Shown piece by piece: positions 10,876 through 21,844 of a DNA stretch of 64,000 nucleotides. The position numbers and the translations under genes were made by a program. The notes beneath the pieces are model-generated. The model had not been told where the DNA came from, did no database searches, and worked only from the letters and a program-made list of their open reading frames with translations. The DNA comes from Adiantum capillus-veneris (lineage: Eukaryota > Streptophyta > Polypodiopsida > Polypodiales > Pteridaceae): positions 68,752,935 through 68,816,934 of the forward strand of contig CM043950.1 in assembly GCA_014529385.2 (NCBI GenBank), read 5' to 3'. Every line of letters begins with the position of its first letter. The first letter of the stretch is position 1.

Positions 10876-10981
10876 TTAATTGGTTATTGTTCAAGCGCTC
10901 ATTTGGATTACAACGAGAATTCAAATGCTTCAAGCGACTTATAAAGTCTCTCATCGACTCTCCTTCCTCTCGTTGGGCTTT

Positions 10982-12736
10982 CTATCGCTGAGAGGCTACA
11001 CCCCAAAGCACTCCCTCTCGTATGTATTCTTTTAAGAACAGTCTCCTAAGAGTAGGGTAAATCGTTTTTTCTTCCACCCTTAGGGTTGTATACCAATCCC
11101 AAGCCTTTCCACTTAAGGTTAGGCTTAAAGCATTGCTCTTATGTAGGTCATTGTGTTCTCCTAGAGAATCGAATATTTGTTCAAACACTTTGATATGCTT
11201 TCTCACATCCCCGTCTCCGCTAAATTTTTGTGTGAGCTTGGCTATTTGTACTGCCTTACTTCTAGGCTCTCTATCAGGCGTGTTACGCATATTCTCAGCA
11301 ATAGATCGACCAATAGCTTGAGCAAATGTTGCCAAGTCACCTAAGTGAGCAGGCACCGTGGGTGAAGATGCTCTAGAGACTACATGTGGAGTAGGTATTG
11401 GCATCGGGCTTGGCGTATAGGAAGCCCTTGGGTTCCACGTTGGGTACGATGTTGTGCCATGTGGTGGTCCATAGTTCATATGAGTGGCCCTAGGCATAGT
11501 AGACGTCGGATGTGACATGCTAATGCTAGCCGGCATAGTCCCATGGGAATAAGAACTTGTGTATTGTGGTTGTGGAGCAAAGGTAGTTGAAACAATGGGA
11601 GGGGTAGGGACTACATGAGTACGTGGACCCATAGGTGCATACGATTGGTTCGCACTTGTAGGTACTATTGCAGGCATTGAGCTACCATGTAGTGGTGCTT
11701 TACTAACAAATGAGGTCCATGGAGTGTTTCTTGGCATGTCCATCATTGGGGTAGGCATGGTAGCCATGGTGTCATCAAGGGAAAGATGAGCTAGACTTGG
11801 AAAAGTAAAGCTATCACTTGTGGGCTCAGATTGCATTGAGATCCCTGGCGAAACAACATATGGGGGATCGATGGGACTCACTGGGGGAGTCTTTATTTGT
11901 GATAGAGTGGGTTGTTTCCCTTTGCCCGTGTCTAAAAATCGCATAGGACCCGTCGAAGGTATGTTTATTTCTCGATTTTGCCTCTCGGACTGGATAATCC
12001 TATGGATGACATTGCAGATCATGTGTTGTTGTTCCTCTAGACTAGTGGCACTAGATGTGGATTGTACAACTTCTAACCAACCCACATGGTATGTGTAGCC
12101 CATGTATAGGTCGGTCAAAGTCTCCTTGTGTAGGTCATATTCCCAATTTTCATTGAGAAATACCCCGTCCAAACTTGGTGTACTAGAGGGTTGCCGTGAG
12201 GTGGATACACTGTTGCTTCCCGTGTTTTGACTTTTAGTCACCGCTACCTTAGAGGCGACTTTGGAAGGTGGTAGCTTGGTAGGGCCCTCATTAAATGAGG
12301 TAGGTAGAATGTCCACGTGGACACTCTGAGGGAGTGTAAAGTCTACAGGAGATGTGAATGGTGATTCTACTTCCCCACCCCCTTCGTTTACTTCACTAGC
12401 CATAGGTTTAGAGCGCGTAGATCTACTAAAAGTTTCCATCAAACGGCTAAAAACACTAGTTCTAGGTTGTTGGGCCCAGCTAGGCACGATTTCATTTGTT
12501 CCCCCGGGGCTTTGTGTAAGACGCTCTTCCATAATATCGTAGTCAGAGGAAGAGTCGCTAGCCGCTATATTTGGGTCTTGGGTTGCACTACCTTGGGTCC
12601 CCGCCGAGGGCGTAGACCCTAGCGTGGAAGGATAGTGAGTACCCCCGTAAATCGAAGCACTAGCTAGTTGTTCGGACTCTAGTACATGACCAGAGCGTAG
12701 ATACATGTGCTTTGGGTGCCCTACAAGTGTCGACAA
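10982..12736 (-). pseudogene. G1 Gag, N-terminal and capsid part
   Basis: A 584-codon frame starts MSTLVGHPKHMYLRSGHVLE, where the YLRSG string is common at the start of plant Ty3 Gag. A long low-complexity region rich in Ser, Thr, Pro and Met (residues about 40-480) is followed by a Retrotrans_gag-type capsid segment: QKFSGDGDVRKHIKVFEQIF, then LSLTLSGKAWDWYTTLRVEE, then LRRLFLKEYI. The frame stops at TAG (10982) where G2 has CAG, so the stop is secondary. Capsid protein would assemble the particle. The DNA between this stop and 10875 continues Gag (QREEGESMRDFISRL-type sequence). Confidence 0.87.
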
Positions 12737-13486
12737 GTACCCTCAAAGGTTACTTGCTTTGTTTTGTGGGTGTTTTGCACCCCGTTTTCTACTTGATTTT
12801 TTCTTGTTTTTGATGTTTTTTGAATGTTTTTTTAATGTTTGATTGAAGTGTGTGATAGCTTGAAACGAGCGTATCACTTAAAGGGTCGCTGTGTGCTTTA
12901 CAACACAATTTTCGGGCATCTGACGTTCCGTTGGTCCTCAAAAATTAATTTTTAGCTACGTGTGAAGCTAAAATTCGTTTTTTAAAAGGCGACTGAGGCC
13001 TAGGCCTGAGCGTGAGCTTGGGCTTGGGTCTGGGCTTGGGTCTTGGAGATATTCCCGATCACGGTCCTACCTAATTTTTTTTATTTTTTTATTTTCTTTT
13101 AAGGATAAGGCCGCCGCGGCCTGCGCGAGAGCACACACATACTCTCTCTACCTACTTCTAACTAATACACCTACTCTTACACACTAACACACTCTATTAA
13201 CTCTCACTAATCTACTTCCTACTTACTGTACACAGAAAACTAACTACCTTAATACACAGAGAATAAACACAGAACCTTTGAAATCTCTATTAACAAAGAA
13301 AACTAACTACCTTAATACACAGAGAATAAACACAAAACCTTTGAAAACTCCATTAACAAAAAAAAACACACTGTATAACACCAAATCCCTCTTCTCAACA
13401 CACACACACTCCTTCCTTACCTTTCCTACAATAGAAATTGCACCACGGAGAAGCATAGAGTGCTACTCGAGCTTCATGTATGACAT
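12737..13486 (-). other. G1 5' untranslated leader
   Basis: About 750 bp between the primer site and the first Gag codon, without a convincing frame. It contains a GC-rich stretch of repeated 'gcttgggt' units near 13005-13045 that is also present in copy A at 1-50. A packaging role is possible but not shown. Confidence 0.7.
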
Positions 13487-13504
13487 TCCCCGGCAACGGC
13501 GCCA
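13487..13504 (-). promoter_or_regulatory. Primer-binding site, tRNA-Asp
   Basis: The plus strand reads TCCCCGGCAACGGCGCCA, which equals the 3' end of plant tRNA-Asp(GUC) with its CCA as I know it. The site lies four bases from the LTR edge, so minus-strand DNA synthesis would start here. Confidence 0.9.
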
Positions 13505-13508
13505 AAAA

Positions 13509-14104
13509 TGTGCGCGTATGTCGCACGTGTCAATGCAAGGAACTTGCCGATACACCGTGTGCGAGCCACAAATGGCTCCAAGCACACAACAAGCCTAAAC
13601 TAGTAAGCTCAAAGAAGGCGATGGTGTGTCACTCACCGCTCTACGCTTTCTTCGTGGAGGATTCCTCGCCGCGAAGAAGAAGGAGACGCTGCTACGCCGC
13701 GCTCAACCGCTTCACCGCCGTCGTGCCTTTGTAATGCTTGATCGCCCACACACTCCCTCTCTCTCCCTCTCTCCCTCTCTCACACACAAAGAGATGAAGA
13801 AGAAGAAGAAGGAGATGGAGCAAGAGCACTCTTCAATTGCACAAATGAGAGAATGAGTGAATTTTAGGTTTAGTTGACTTTTATATGAGCTCGCCCCATT
13901 CACACTTGGGCGCCCATGCTTAGCCAACTAATCCCTTGAATGTTCCAGTTAGAGTGCGCCTCTCATCGGCGATCACTCTTACCCTTTTCCTATTGGACCG
14001 ACAAGCCCGGTACCTGACTCTACCAAATAAATAATACAACGTCCGCCGTAGGTTACAACGTCCGTCATAGGTGATAGGGTGTCCGTGAGCCGTGACGGTT
14101 AACA
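13509..14104 (-). repeat. 5' LTR of the complete G1 element
   Basis: 596 bp, start TGTTAACC on the minus strand at 14104, end at 13509 next to the primer site. It carries the promoter that would drive the element. Confidence 0.95.
13878..13885 (-). promoter_or_regulatory. TATA box in the 5' LTR
   Basis: TATAAAAG on the minus strand about 220 bases into the LTR. It is conserved in the other complete-element LTR and altered in copy A (near 905-912). Confidence 0.65.
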
Positions 14105-14109
14105 CTCTC
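14105..14109. repeat. Target-site duplication, right copy (CTCTC)
   Basis: Exact repeat of 5311-5315, directly after the right end of the LTR. Bases 14110-14266 are old flanking or leader DNA with no gene. Confidence 0.9.
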
Positions 14110-14627
14110 CGTCAAAATAGGACCACCAAAACCGAAGTTAGAGGAGACAAGAGTGCTATACTTTTGTATACGAGTCAAATGACTATTGGACTATTCCTTA
14201 ATCCTTAGATTAACAAACAATCCTTTTCTAGCCGTTTTTGGCCCTAATGTCTATGTTGTTTTCGGCCATGGTAAATGCTGCACTTGATGTGAAAACGGTC
14301 CGAAAAGAGGATAAACCAAGCGAGAACAACATGTTATATAGCACAAACCGTAGAAGCCTATAAGGGATCTGTTATGCAGAAAAGGACATTGACAAAAATT
14401 TTGCACAAAATGACAAAATAGCCTATGCAACTGCCTATAGTGGAAATGGAGGCCGAAATGAATCCGAGTCAGAAATCTGAGCAGACTTAGCTCTATGAGT
14501 TCTCCCAATTTTTTTGTCGACATGCAAACGCTCGCCAAAACTCACTAAAATCAAAGAAAACGAGCAAGCGTGTGCTGGAGCTGCTGAAAACTAAGCTCGG
14601 GAGGATGCAACCTGCTCTGATATCGAT

Positions 14628-14857
14628 TGTTGGAATTAGGGTTGTAGGGAAACACACACAGCTTGGAGAAGACGAAGGAAGTTTAAGGCACACAACAAAG
14701 AGTGTATTACTTAGTGTGCAATGGAAAGATAGATAGCCCTAGAATGAATGGGCGTATATACAATGCACGTGGGAAAAAACCTCACAGAGAGGGAAAAAAA
14801 TGCCCCGGCGGTCCTAAGTGTGTTCACACACATCACTACCACATGTATATGGTAACA
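14628..14857 (-). repeat. Copia LTR, minus orientation
   Basis: About 230 bp; the plus strand reads TGTTGGAATTAGGG at the left and ends GGTAACA at the right, the reverse complement of the LTR at 57569-57795. A decayed initiator-Met primer site follows on the minus strand (ATATCAGAGCAG, just left of 14628). Confidence 0.9.
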
Positions 14858-15531
14858 CCTATTGCCTCTCCCATGGAAACAAGTTTGCAATTGAGTCTTC
14901 ATGATGCTGGTGATGCTGCAGATGTCACTCTTTACCAAACTGCTGGTGGATGCCTCATTTATGTATGCAACATGAGGCCGGATATTCAGTTTGCACTCTC
15001 ACAGGTCAACAGATTTATGCATAGCCCAAGGTCTAAGCATTGGCAGGCTGTCAAGAGTATTTTCCCCGCTTACATGCTTTTTTGGACTCAGATTGGGCTG
15101 GTTGTTTTGACACACGAGTGTCCACAAGTGGTTTTTGTTTTATACTTGGTAGCTCATGCATATCATGGTTGCGTAAGAAGCAACCTACTGTGGCCACTTC
15201 TTGTTGTGAGACTGAGTACACAACTACAATTGAGTGTGTATGGCTAAGATGCCTTATGGTTGATTTGGGTATTGGACAGGACACTGCAAACACTATCTAC
15301 ATTGACAGTGAGAGCCCATTGGCATTTACAAGGAATCTAGTTTTTCATCCTCTCACAAAGCACATGGAGGTGCATTACCACTATGTCAGGGAGAGGCTCT
15401 CAACATGAGATATCAGCTTGGCTTATGTGCCAATACAGAACAACCTTGCAGATCTTTTCACAAAGGCATTGTCTTGTGAGAAGTTTGAAGCTTTCCACAA
15501 AGCTTTGGGATTACTCCCCTTTGTGGACTGA
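14858..15531 (+). pseudogene. Copia reverse transcriptase end and RNase H, fragment
   Basis: Plus-strand sequence similar to the last 200 codons of copia-3. Visible motifs are FLDSDWAGCFDTRVSTSGFC and TKHMEVHYHYVRERL, typical of Ty1/copia RNase H. Several frameshifts and stops break it: the DSDWAGC frame ends at 15408 and the CETEY part lies in the same frame, but earlier residues are in another. It stops with TGA at 15529-15531 before the LTR, as in the full element. Confidence 0.8.
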
Positions 15532-15607
15532 TCATGTCCTCAAGGCATGGAACTTTCCTTTATTCTATGTGCCAACTCTCATTCACCACATCACTCTAGG
15601 GGGGATT

Positions 15608-15834
15608 TGTTACCATTTACATGTGATAGTGATGTGTGTGAACACACTTAGGACCATCGGGCCATTTTTTCCCTCTCTAGGAGGTTTTTCCCCCGTGCAT
15701 TATATATACGTCCATCATTCTAGGGCTATCTATCTTTCCATTTCACACCTATTAATACACTTTCTGTTGTGTGCCTTGAGCTTCCTTCGTCTTCTCCAAG
15801 CTGTGTGTGTTTTCGTGCAACCCTAATTCCAACA
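15608..15834 (+). repeat. Copia LTR, plus orientation
   Basis: 227 bp from TGTTACC to CCAACA, the same length as the LTR at 57569-57795. It is preceded by a purine-rich GGGGGGATT tract. Confidence 0.9.
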
Positions 15835-16943
15835 GGGTAGTCAATGATGTTCACATTATTCTTCGATGGTGGTTTCCTAGCCTCATGTTTTGCAAGGCAT
15901 CCTTTTGTTGCAGTGCTTGACATGCAATACAGACATAGATGCTTGGTATTGGCACCTCCACATACACCAAACATGAAATTCAGTGCCTTGGGTTGGCACT
16001 CAAGTGCCATTCTACAATGAAGTCACCCATACCATCTACATGGAGTTGTTCACGTGTATTTTGGTCCTGTATATAATAGAAGGGATATCAATCTGCAAAA
16101 AGAGCCATTTCAATGTATCGTGGTTTTCTACTGGTATTTGAGATGGTCCAATCCACCATAGCTCCATTTTTTATTGAGTTTTGTGGTATGGGGAATCTAG
16201 CTTACCTTGGCTATAGTCCAATTCTCTATTCATTAGGGATTTAGATACTGTTTCCATGTTTTGACATTTGGTAGACCCTAATCTAGAATCACATGATCCT
16301 CTTGTATATATTCCTTTTACATCAACAATAACAAAATGGCTACCCAAATCAATTGACAATGACTTGGAGCAAGAACTACATATCTCAACATGCTTATCAA
16401 GATCATCTCTTATCTTTAAGGACGATAACAAAGCTCGATTAAAAAATGGGACAACAACAAAGCTTCATCAAACGCGGGAAAAATGAAGAATGGAATACAA
16501 AGCAAACGGACAAGCAATGACAACTTCAACAAGCGAGCTATCCACAACAACCATATGTAGCTCACACAATGCTTCCACATTGGCAACCTATTGCAGACAA
16601 CTCACATTGTTGTGGAACTTGAAAGCAATCCATCATAAAATCAACAACCCACAAAGCTCGGTTCTAACAAAGACAAGCAACATCAAAATCCATCGTCACG
16701 GAGGCAAAGACTGGCAACGATGAGAAGAATATGCAAGGAGAAGAAAATTTGCCTCAACAATCAAAGCTCAAACCATGTATCAACAACATAGTAATAATGA
16801 GTCACTCAACGAAGGGGGGAGCGTCATAAAAAACAAAGCACTTCCCAAGCTAAAGACCCACCTTGAAGACAAAGCTAAAGACAACCTTATGACAAGACTG
16901 CACTTGGTCGCGTCAAGGGATGACACGAGCTAGGAAGGGGGAA
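15835..16943. other. Anonymous DNA, partly the 3' internal end of an LTR element
   Basis: A minus-strand frame at about 15830-16010 shows FGVCGGANTKHLCLYC and KGCLAKHEARKPP, cysteine-rich but not recognised. The last 25 bases (GGAAGGGGGAA before 16944) look like a polypurine tract of the LTR that follows. I see no supported gene here. Confidence 0.4.
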
Positions 16944-17793
16944 TGTTAGCGGATTGATCAAATGGGCGCCCAACTGGCCGGACAACACATTTGTACTCTA
17001 TTATTTTTCAAAGCTAGTGAAGTGATACTCTGTGTAAATCTTGATTCCAGAGTAGCATGTCAATTCCCTGAGTTGTAATTATGTCATGACAGTTGTAAAA
17101 GTCCATGTGAGTCGGCCATTGGTCATTTAGAAAGCCCTAGGAATAAATATCAATAACCTGAATGTGAAAGGAGGCTTATCTTGAGAGAAGAAAAGAGCTT
17201 TGTTGTACAAACGCTCAAGCGACTACGAAGCTCCAATATGTAATCATCGCAGCTAACGATTGGATAATCCGTTTTCAATTTTAAAACTTGCATTGTGTTC
17301 CTCTCTCTTTGCTCTTTCATTCAAGTGTAAGCACTGTCAATTTTGTTGTGGTTCACGACTGCGTGTTAGTGAGCCTTAATTGCAGATTTGAGTGCTTAAA
17401 TCACTATTTTTTGATGTTCTGTTGCAATTTTCAGGACCTTTTTCATGATGGATTGTGATTTTGGTACCTTGTCAGATTGCAACCAGACTTCGTAGGATAG
17501 TGCCTCTAGACGTCTTACACCTCCTCCTAAAGTTTCGTTGCATTTCGAGTGCGTTCGAGTGCCTAAATGGCATGATGACCTAAAGCAATGAGAAAGGACA
17601 TATACAGATTTCCCTGATCATTGAGTGATTGATTTTATTGTTGAGTTGTTGCCTTAGCTTGTTAGGTTCACTTCTTGAGATTGACAACCTCAAAGAGTCT
17701 CTGTGCTCCATCCGAGTCACTTTCCTTAGTATTGGTATTATGTTAGTGCCATATAGCTATGCTACAGACATCCGTCGCGACGGCCCGCTAACA
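16944..17793 (+). repeat. 850-bp LTR of another retrotransposon family
   Basis: The segment begins TGTTAGCGG and ends CCGCTAACA, perfect 9-base inverted ends, and is preceded by the purine tract GGAAGGGGGAA. Together these fit a 3' LTR on the plus strand. No second copy of the LTR and no coding region of this element are seen in the window, so the element is a remnant. Confidence 0.7.
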
Positions 17794-17809
17794 TTCCACT
17801 TCTTACGCT

Positions 17810-17834
17810 CCCCCCCCCCCCCCCCCCCCCCCCC
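17810..17834. repeat. Poly-C tract, about 25 bp
   Basis: An uninterrupted run of C between the 850-bp LTR and the LINE remnant. Long C runs are rare and prone to length errors. Confidence 0.95.
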
Positions 17835-17839
17835 AACAA

Positions 17840-18304
17840 GAATTCTAGAAGGAGCCTATCTATTTTTTCGGGAAAAAACCATATTAAAGTCCTCCATCAA
17901 ACAGAACTCCCCTTCTAATTGAAGTTGTGAGACGTCATACCATGACATCTTCCTACCCTTGAAATCATTAGCCGCATAAATGTTGATAATAGTGAGGAGG
18001 TTATTATGTACCTTAATAGACACTGCAAGGGCCCTTCAAGACGGGTGCTGAAAAATAAAAAAGGTTCCAAATCTCTGTGAGCTTTTATCATCACACCGTT
18101 GGAGCCACCAGGAGTGGTGCCATAGAAGAAAAGTAGTTTCCCAAGCTTTTGTTTTCTTGGCATTGAGACATCAAGGTGGTGCTCATGTACACACCAACGA
18201 TTGATATCATTCCTCCTCTTCATGCATTGCCAGAGCTTTTCTTGCTTTATTTTTGTTCGTATGCCCTTCACATTCCAGGATAGAAAATTCAGAGCGGGGT
18301 TCAT
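17840..18304 (-). pseudogene. LINE-5 ORF2 endonuclease, N-terminal fragment
   Basis: The frame begins MNPALNFLSWNVKGIRTK; LSWNV.G is the first motif of the exonuclease-endonuclease-phosphatase fold used by plant L1 LINEs to nick target DNA. A diverged EHHLD stands where these proteins usually have ETHL. After a frameshift the sequence continues with MEDFNMVFS, resembling the GDFN motif. Reverse transcriptase is missing. Confidence 0.7.
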
Positions 18305-18673
18305 TGGGAGAGAGGGAGGAATTCTTGTCCAATCTCCATGCCCCTGGTACCAAGAGAATCCGGGGGATCTAAATCAGGGAGTTTCGTTTCTTGTAGCACT
18401 GCAAAGGGATTGTGAAGTGGTATGACACATGTCCCCCCTTTTGGTTGGACGAGTGTTGGAGTAGAGATTTTTTATTTTAAATGTCGCAAGCGACAAGGAA
18501 TCCCTTGCCATTACCTTTACCCTTTTGGCCCTCTTCAGGCATGGGATTTGCATAGCCAACAAAGTTGTCACTGTCTTAAACTTAGGTGAAGAACTTGGAA
18601 AAAAACAAGTTTTTTATTTGTTGGGGCATTTGGGGGCATGCAGCGTGAGGTTTTTCTTCTGCTGAGTCTGCTC

Positions 18674-19620
18674 CTACATCTTGGTGTCCACCTTATCGCA
18701 ACTCATGTCCTCGTTTTCCTCCCATCCACTTACTCCTTCGATAATCTTTAGTCGTTTCTCATTTCCTTCCATCGTGGCTTCCTTAGCAGGAGCATGGTTG
18801 ACGCCCTCTTCATTGGAGACTTGTTTATTCACTTTAGCCTTCACGGGGCAATCTTGGCAAAGTAATCGAATTTTGTTACATTTAAAACATGCCCCAAAGC
18901 AAGTCCCAAAGTTGAGCGGAATCATTACCAGCCCACCTCCAACGTTGATCACCATGCTCTTAGGAGGTGTCTTAGAAATATTCCAATATATACAAACCCG
19001 ATTAGAGGACGTACCTAGACCTCTCTTGTTAGGAACAAACAGAGGGGTGCCCAATTGACTGGCCAACATCCTTATGTTATCCCAAAGCTAGCTAGGCAGC
19101 CCTGTGAACTCGACCCAGATCGGATGGATCCCTTGAAGGGATTTTGCTGAATCAAAGAGTCGCTCCCATGTGCACCACACACACCATAGTCCTGTTAAAA
19201 ACCAGGGATCCCTTGTCTAGTATCTTTGACACGTCCGAGACCTCTTTAAACCTAACCTAATAGAAACCCTTAGCTAGATAAGAGGTAAAATTTATTGCAC
19301 CTCCATGCCCCAGGAATTTGTGGTCCCTGAATCCATTGAATTAGCTCGTATCTATTCGAGACGCTCCCACTGAATACAAACACCAATGTAAGCTTAGATT
19401 GCATAGCAAGCTGCTTTTTGATTATTGCGGCAAAATCGCCATAGTAATTGCCTTTGCGATCTCCACTTGTTGCGACAGAGATATCTTTAGAGCACCAAAG
19501 GCCCAATCTGCTTTCCTGTCCACAATCATTGGTGAGAACTGGATGATGTCATTCTCCACGGGTAGAGCTTCCACCTCCATGGACATAACCGTGGAGGACA
19601 AAAAAAAAAGCGCACAAAAG
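18674..19620 (-). pseudogene. LINE-5 ORF1 (RNA-binding), broken
   Basis: Minus-strand frames 19506-19270 and 19069-18674 form a decayed ORF1. The second shows RVCIYWNISKTPPKSMVINV followed by CFKCNKIRLLCQDCP, resembling the plant L1 ORF1 arrangement of a DUF4283-like domain and a zinc knuckle. The spacing C-x2-C...C-x2-C lacks a clear His. Stops and frameshifts occur between the parts. Confidence 0.6.
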
Positions 19621-19626
19621 GTCTAA

Positions 19627-20972
19627 TCAAGTAGGTGGCCAAAACGACTTTTTCATTCCTTTTATATAGAATCTAGAGAGATACTTTGCAGTTGGGAAAG
19701 GGAAAAACAAAAAGTTAGGTTTTGCCTCCATCTTATGTGGGTACGTGCAGAGAGGAGACTTTTTTAATGGAAAAATTTACCAAAATGCCCCTCTAATTTG
19801 TGGAAATCCCCAAAATACCCCTCAAATTTCAAAAATTCCCAAAACAACCCGTGTGTCTATTTTGGTTGGATTGTTCAAGATTTCTAATCTTTATTGTCAA
19901 CTTTTGAGTGCTTAGCATATAATTTGTCACAAATTGCCTCGGAAAAACAGGCGATCGTGTCTAAAAATATTGAAGCAATTCCATCTCGAGAGCCTACATA
20001 ACCAACTTAAATTCTAGTTTTAGCATCTTGTATTACTACAGAATCAGTCTCTTATGGAAAGTAACAAAAAGCTTGTTTTTTATGCCTGCAAAGTCTTTTA
20101 GTGGCCCCCTCCTTTGTTGAATTTGTACAATGCATCCAAGAGTGAGCCCCTCCTTTGTCATATCATAATACAAAGCATCCAAGTTGCCCTTTACACATGC
20201 ATGGAGGAGGATTATTGGTGAATAAAGCAATATATACATGGTGGGACTAGTGTATGGACTATTCATGGATTTTAGCTCAATGAGCACATGGTGTTAAATG
20301 AGAATAAAATAAAATAAAATAAATGTGGAGAAATTATGGATATGGAAAGATATTGGAATCATATGATATGGTCCCTCTTTGTATTATTTTGGGTGAAAGA
20401 GGAAAAGCTATGCAAGTAAATAATATAATAAACGTGACTAAGAGAGTAGAAATCAATTTTTGTTTTCACGAGAGTGAGGGTGAAAATGTGGGGGTGATTT
20501 GTATAAAAGAAAAATATGAGGTTAGAGTATATACACATTGGAAAAAAATATGCTTATGGTGTAAGAGGATGAAAGAAGGCATACACAGGTTTAATAAAAC
20601 ACACACCTAAGTATAAATATTTAAATAAAATACAAAAATGATTATAAAAAACCTTAAATTTAGGCCATATATACAATGCAATATTTACACACAAATGGGC
20701 CATAATATATTTTATTTTTTTGATTTTATTTATTTATTTTTGGCTCAACTAGCCCAATGACTAGCTAGCTGAGGGTTTTAAGAAGATATGGGAAAAGCCC
20801 CCTAACTCACACACGCCTATGTACAATGAAAGGTAAGAATAGCCACAGTGTTTAGGTGATTTTGGTAGGGTGGGATAACTCACTATGGCAATTACGGAGA
20901 GCCGAAAAACGGCTATCAATGGCACAACATTGTACCCAGCTTGAGACCTAAGGAGTACTTGTATATCCTAAC
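19627..20972. other. No gene recognised
   Basis: AT-rich DNA with a short AAAAT pentamer run near 20300-20320. Open frames here are short and show no known motif. Confidence 0.6.
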
Positions 20973-21726
20973 CTGATGCCAACCCCCATTCCACATGCAT
21001 TCCCAAGAGTGCCTGTCCCCACTATACCTACTCACTTGGGTGACTTGGCAATCTCAAGCTATCAATCGATCTATTGCTAAAAACATGTGTAACATGCCTA
21101 ATAGACAACCTAGAAGTAAGGTAGTAAAAATAGCCAAGCTCACACAAAAATTTAGTGGAGACGGGAATGTGAGAAATCATATCGAAGTATTTGAACAAAT
21201 ATGTGATTCCCTAGGAGAACACAATGACCTGCATAAGAGTAATGCTTTAAGCCTAACCTTGAGTGGGAAGGTTGGGGATTGATATAGGACCCTAAGGGTG
21301 GAAGAGAAAATGATTTAACCTACTCTTAGGAGACTGTTCTTTAAAGAGTACATACGAGAGGGAATGCTTTGGGGTGTAGCATCTCAGCTCCAGAAAGCCC
21401 AACGAGAGAAAGGAGAGTCTGTGAGAGAGTTTATTATTCGCTTGAACACACTAATGCAAACCAATCAAGCGAGCACATCTACAATGTCGATACTCATGTG
21501 TAATCGATGTGGCATATATCATTTGATTTCCCAATGTCCTAATAATCCAAATGCACCAAAGATCACGCCATTGAACTTAATTGAGGTTACCGAGGAGCCA
21601 TCACAATGTACACATGTGGTACAAGTAAATGTACTCACACGATTGATGCTCCAAAACCAAAATTATATTCTTGAAGAAAGAGACACAGCATCAATTGCCC
21701 AATCTCAAAAGAAGAAGAAAACATGA
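20973..21726 (+). pseudogene. G2 Gag, 5'-truncated
   Basis: Contains QKFSGDGNVRNHIEVFEQIC and SNALSLTLSGK of the capsid, then a stop, EKGESVREFIIRL, and after an internal deletion one knuckle CNRCGIYHLISQC. The reading passes through VNVLTRLMLQ without a stop, showing that Gag and protease were fused in the ancestor. Confidence 0.8.
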
Positions 21727-21844
21727 AGGAAGAGATAGAAAAAAGCAGCAAAGGCGGGACCCTAGTTCAAAGAACAACATAGGGACTGGTGACGACCCCA
21801 TGTATATGAACGACACTGAATAGGATTCTGATTCAAATGAGACC

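Larger units (their letters stand above)
5316..14104 (-). mobile_element. Complete Ty3-type LTR retrotransposon (family G1) with gag and protease only
   Basis: The element is 8789 bp, on the minus strand, with two 596-bp LTRs, a perfect 18-base tRNA-Asp primer site (13487-13504), a polypurine tract (5912-5925) and CTCTC target duplications. I count about 15 substitutions and no indels between the LTRs, mostly transitions. Coding sequence covers Gag, four zinc knuckles and an aspartic protease, then a unique tail. No reverse transcriptase, RNase H or integrase is present. The pol-bearing relative at 20973-27305 is similar up to the position corresponding to about 8215 and then differs. G1 is therefore a non-autonomous element that would need enzymes supplied by a relative. 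The tRNA-Asp primer is typical of the Athila group of plant Ty3 elements, from family knowledge. Confidence 0.93.
14267..15834. mobile_element. Rearranged copia fragment with inverted LTRs (copia-1)
   Basis: The left part (14267-14857) is in minus orientation: the gag start codon (14269), the leader and the 5' LTR. At 14858 the sequence switches directly to plus-oriented pol 3' sequence, matching 56748 onward of copia-3, and ends with a plus-oriented LTR at 15608-15834. The two LTRs therefore face each other as inverted repeats and most of gag-pol is missing. The junction falls exactly at the outer end of the left LTR. Self-integration or template switching during reverse transcription would give this form. 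Confidence 0.85.
17840..19626 (-). mobile_element. L1-type LINE, 5' half only (LINE-5)
   Basis: On the minus strand an ORF1 with a Cys-rich knuckle is followed by the start of an ORF2 endonuclease, and the element is cut at about 17840, next to the poly-C tract and the 850-bp LTR. Loss of the 3' half is unusual, because LINE insertions normally lose the 5' side. Later insertion or deletion probably removed it. It is a different family from the LINEs at 36-50 kb. Confidence 0.7.

Noticed and set aside
14105-14266. FDG near the target site read as a copia protease active site
   Set aside because: The surrounding residues do not match any copia protease and the frame is full of stops.
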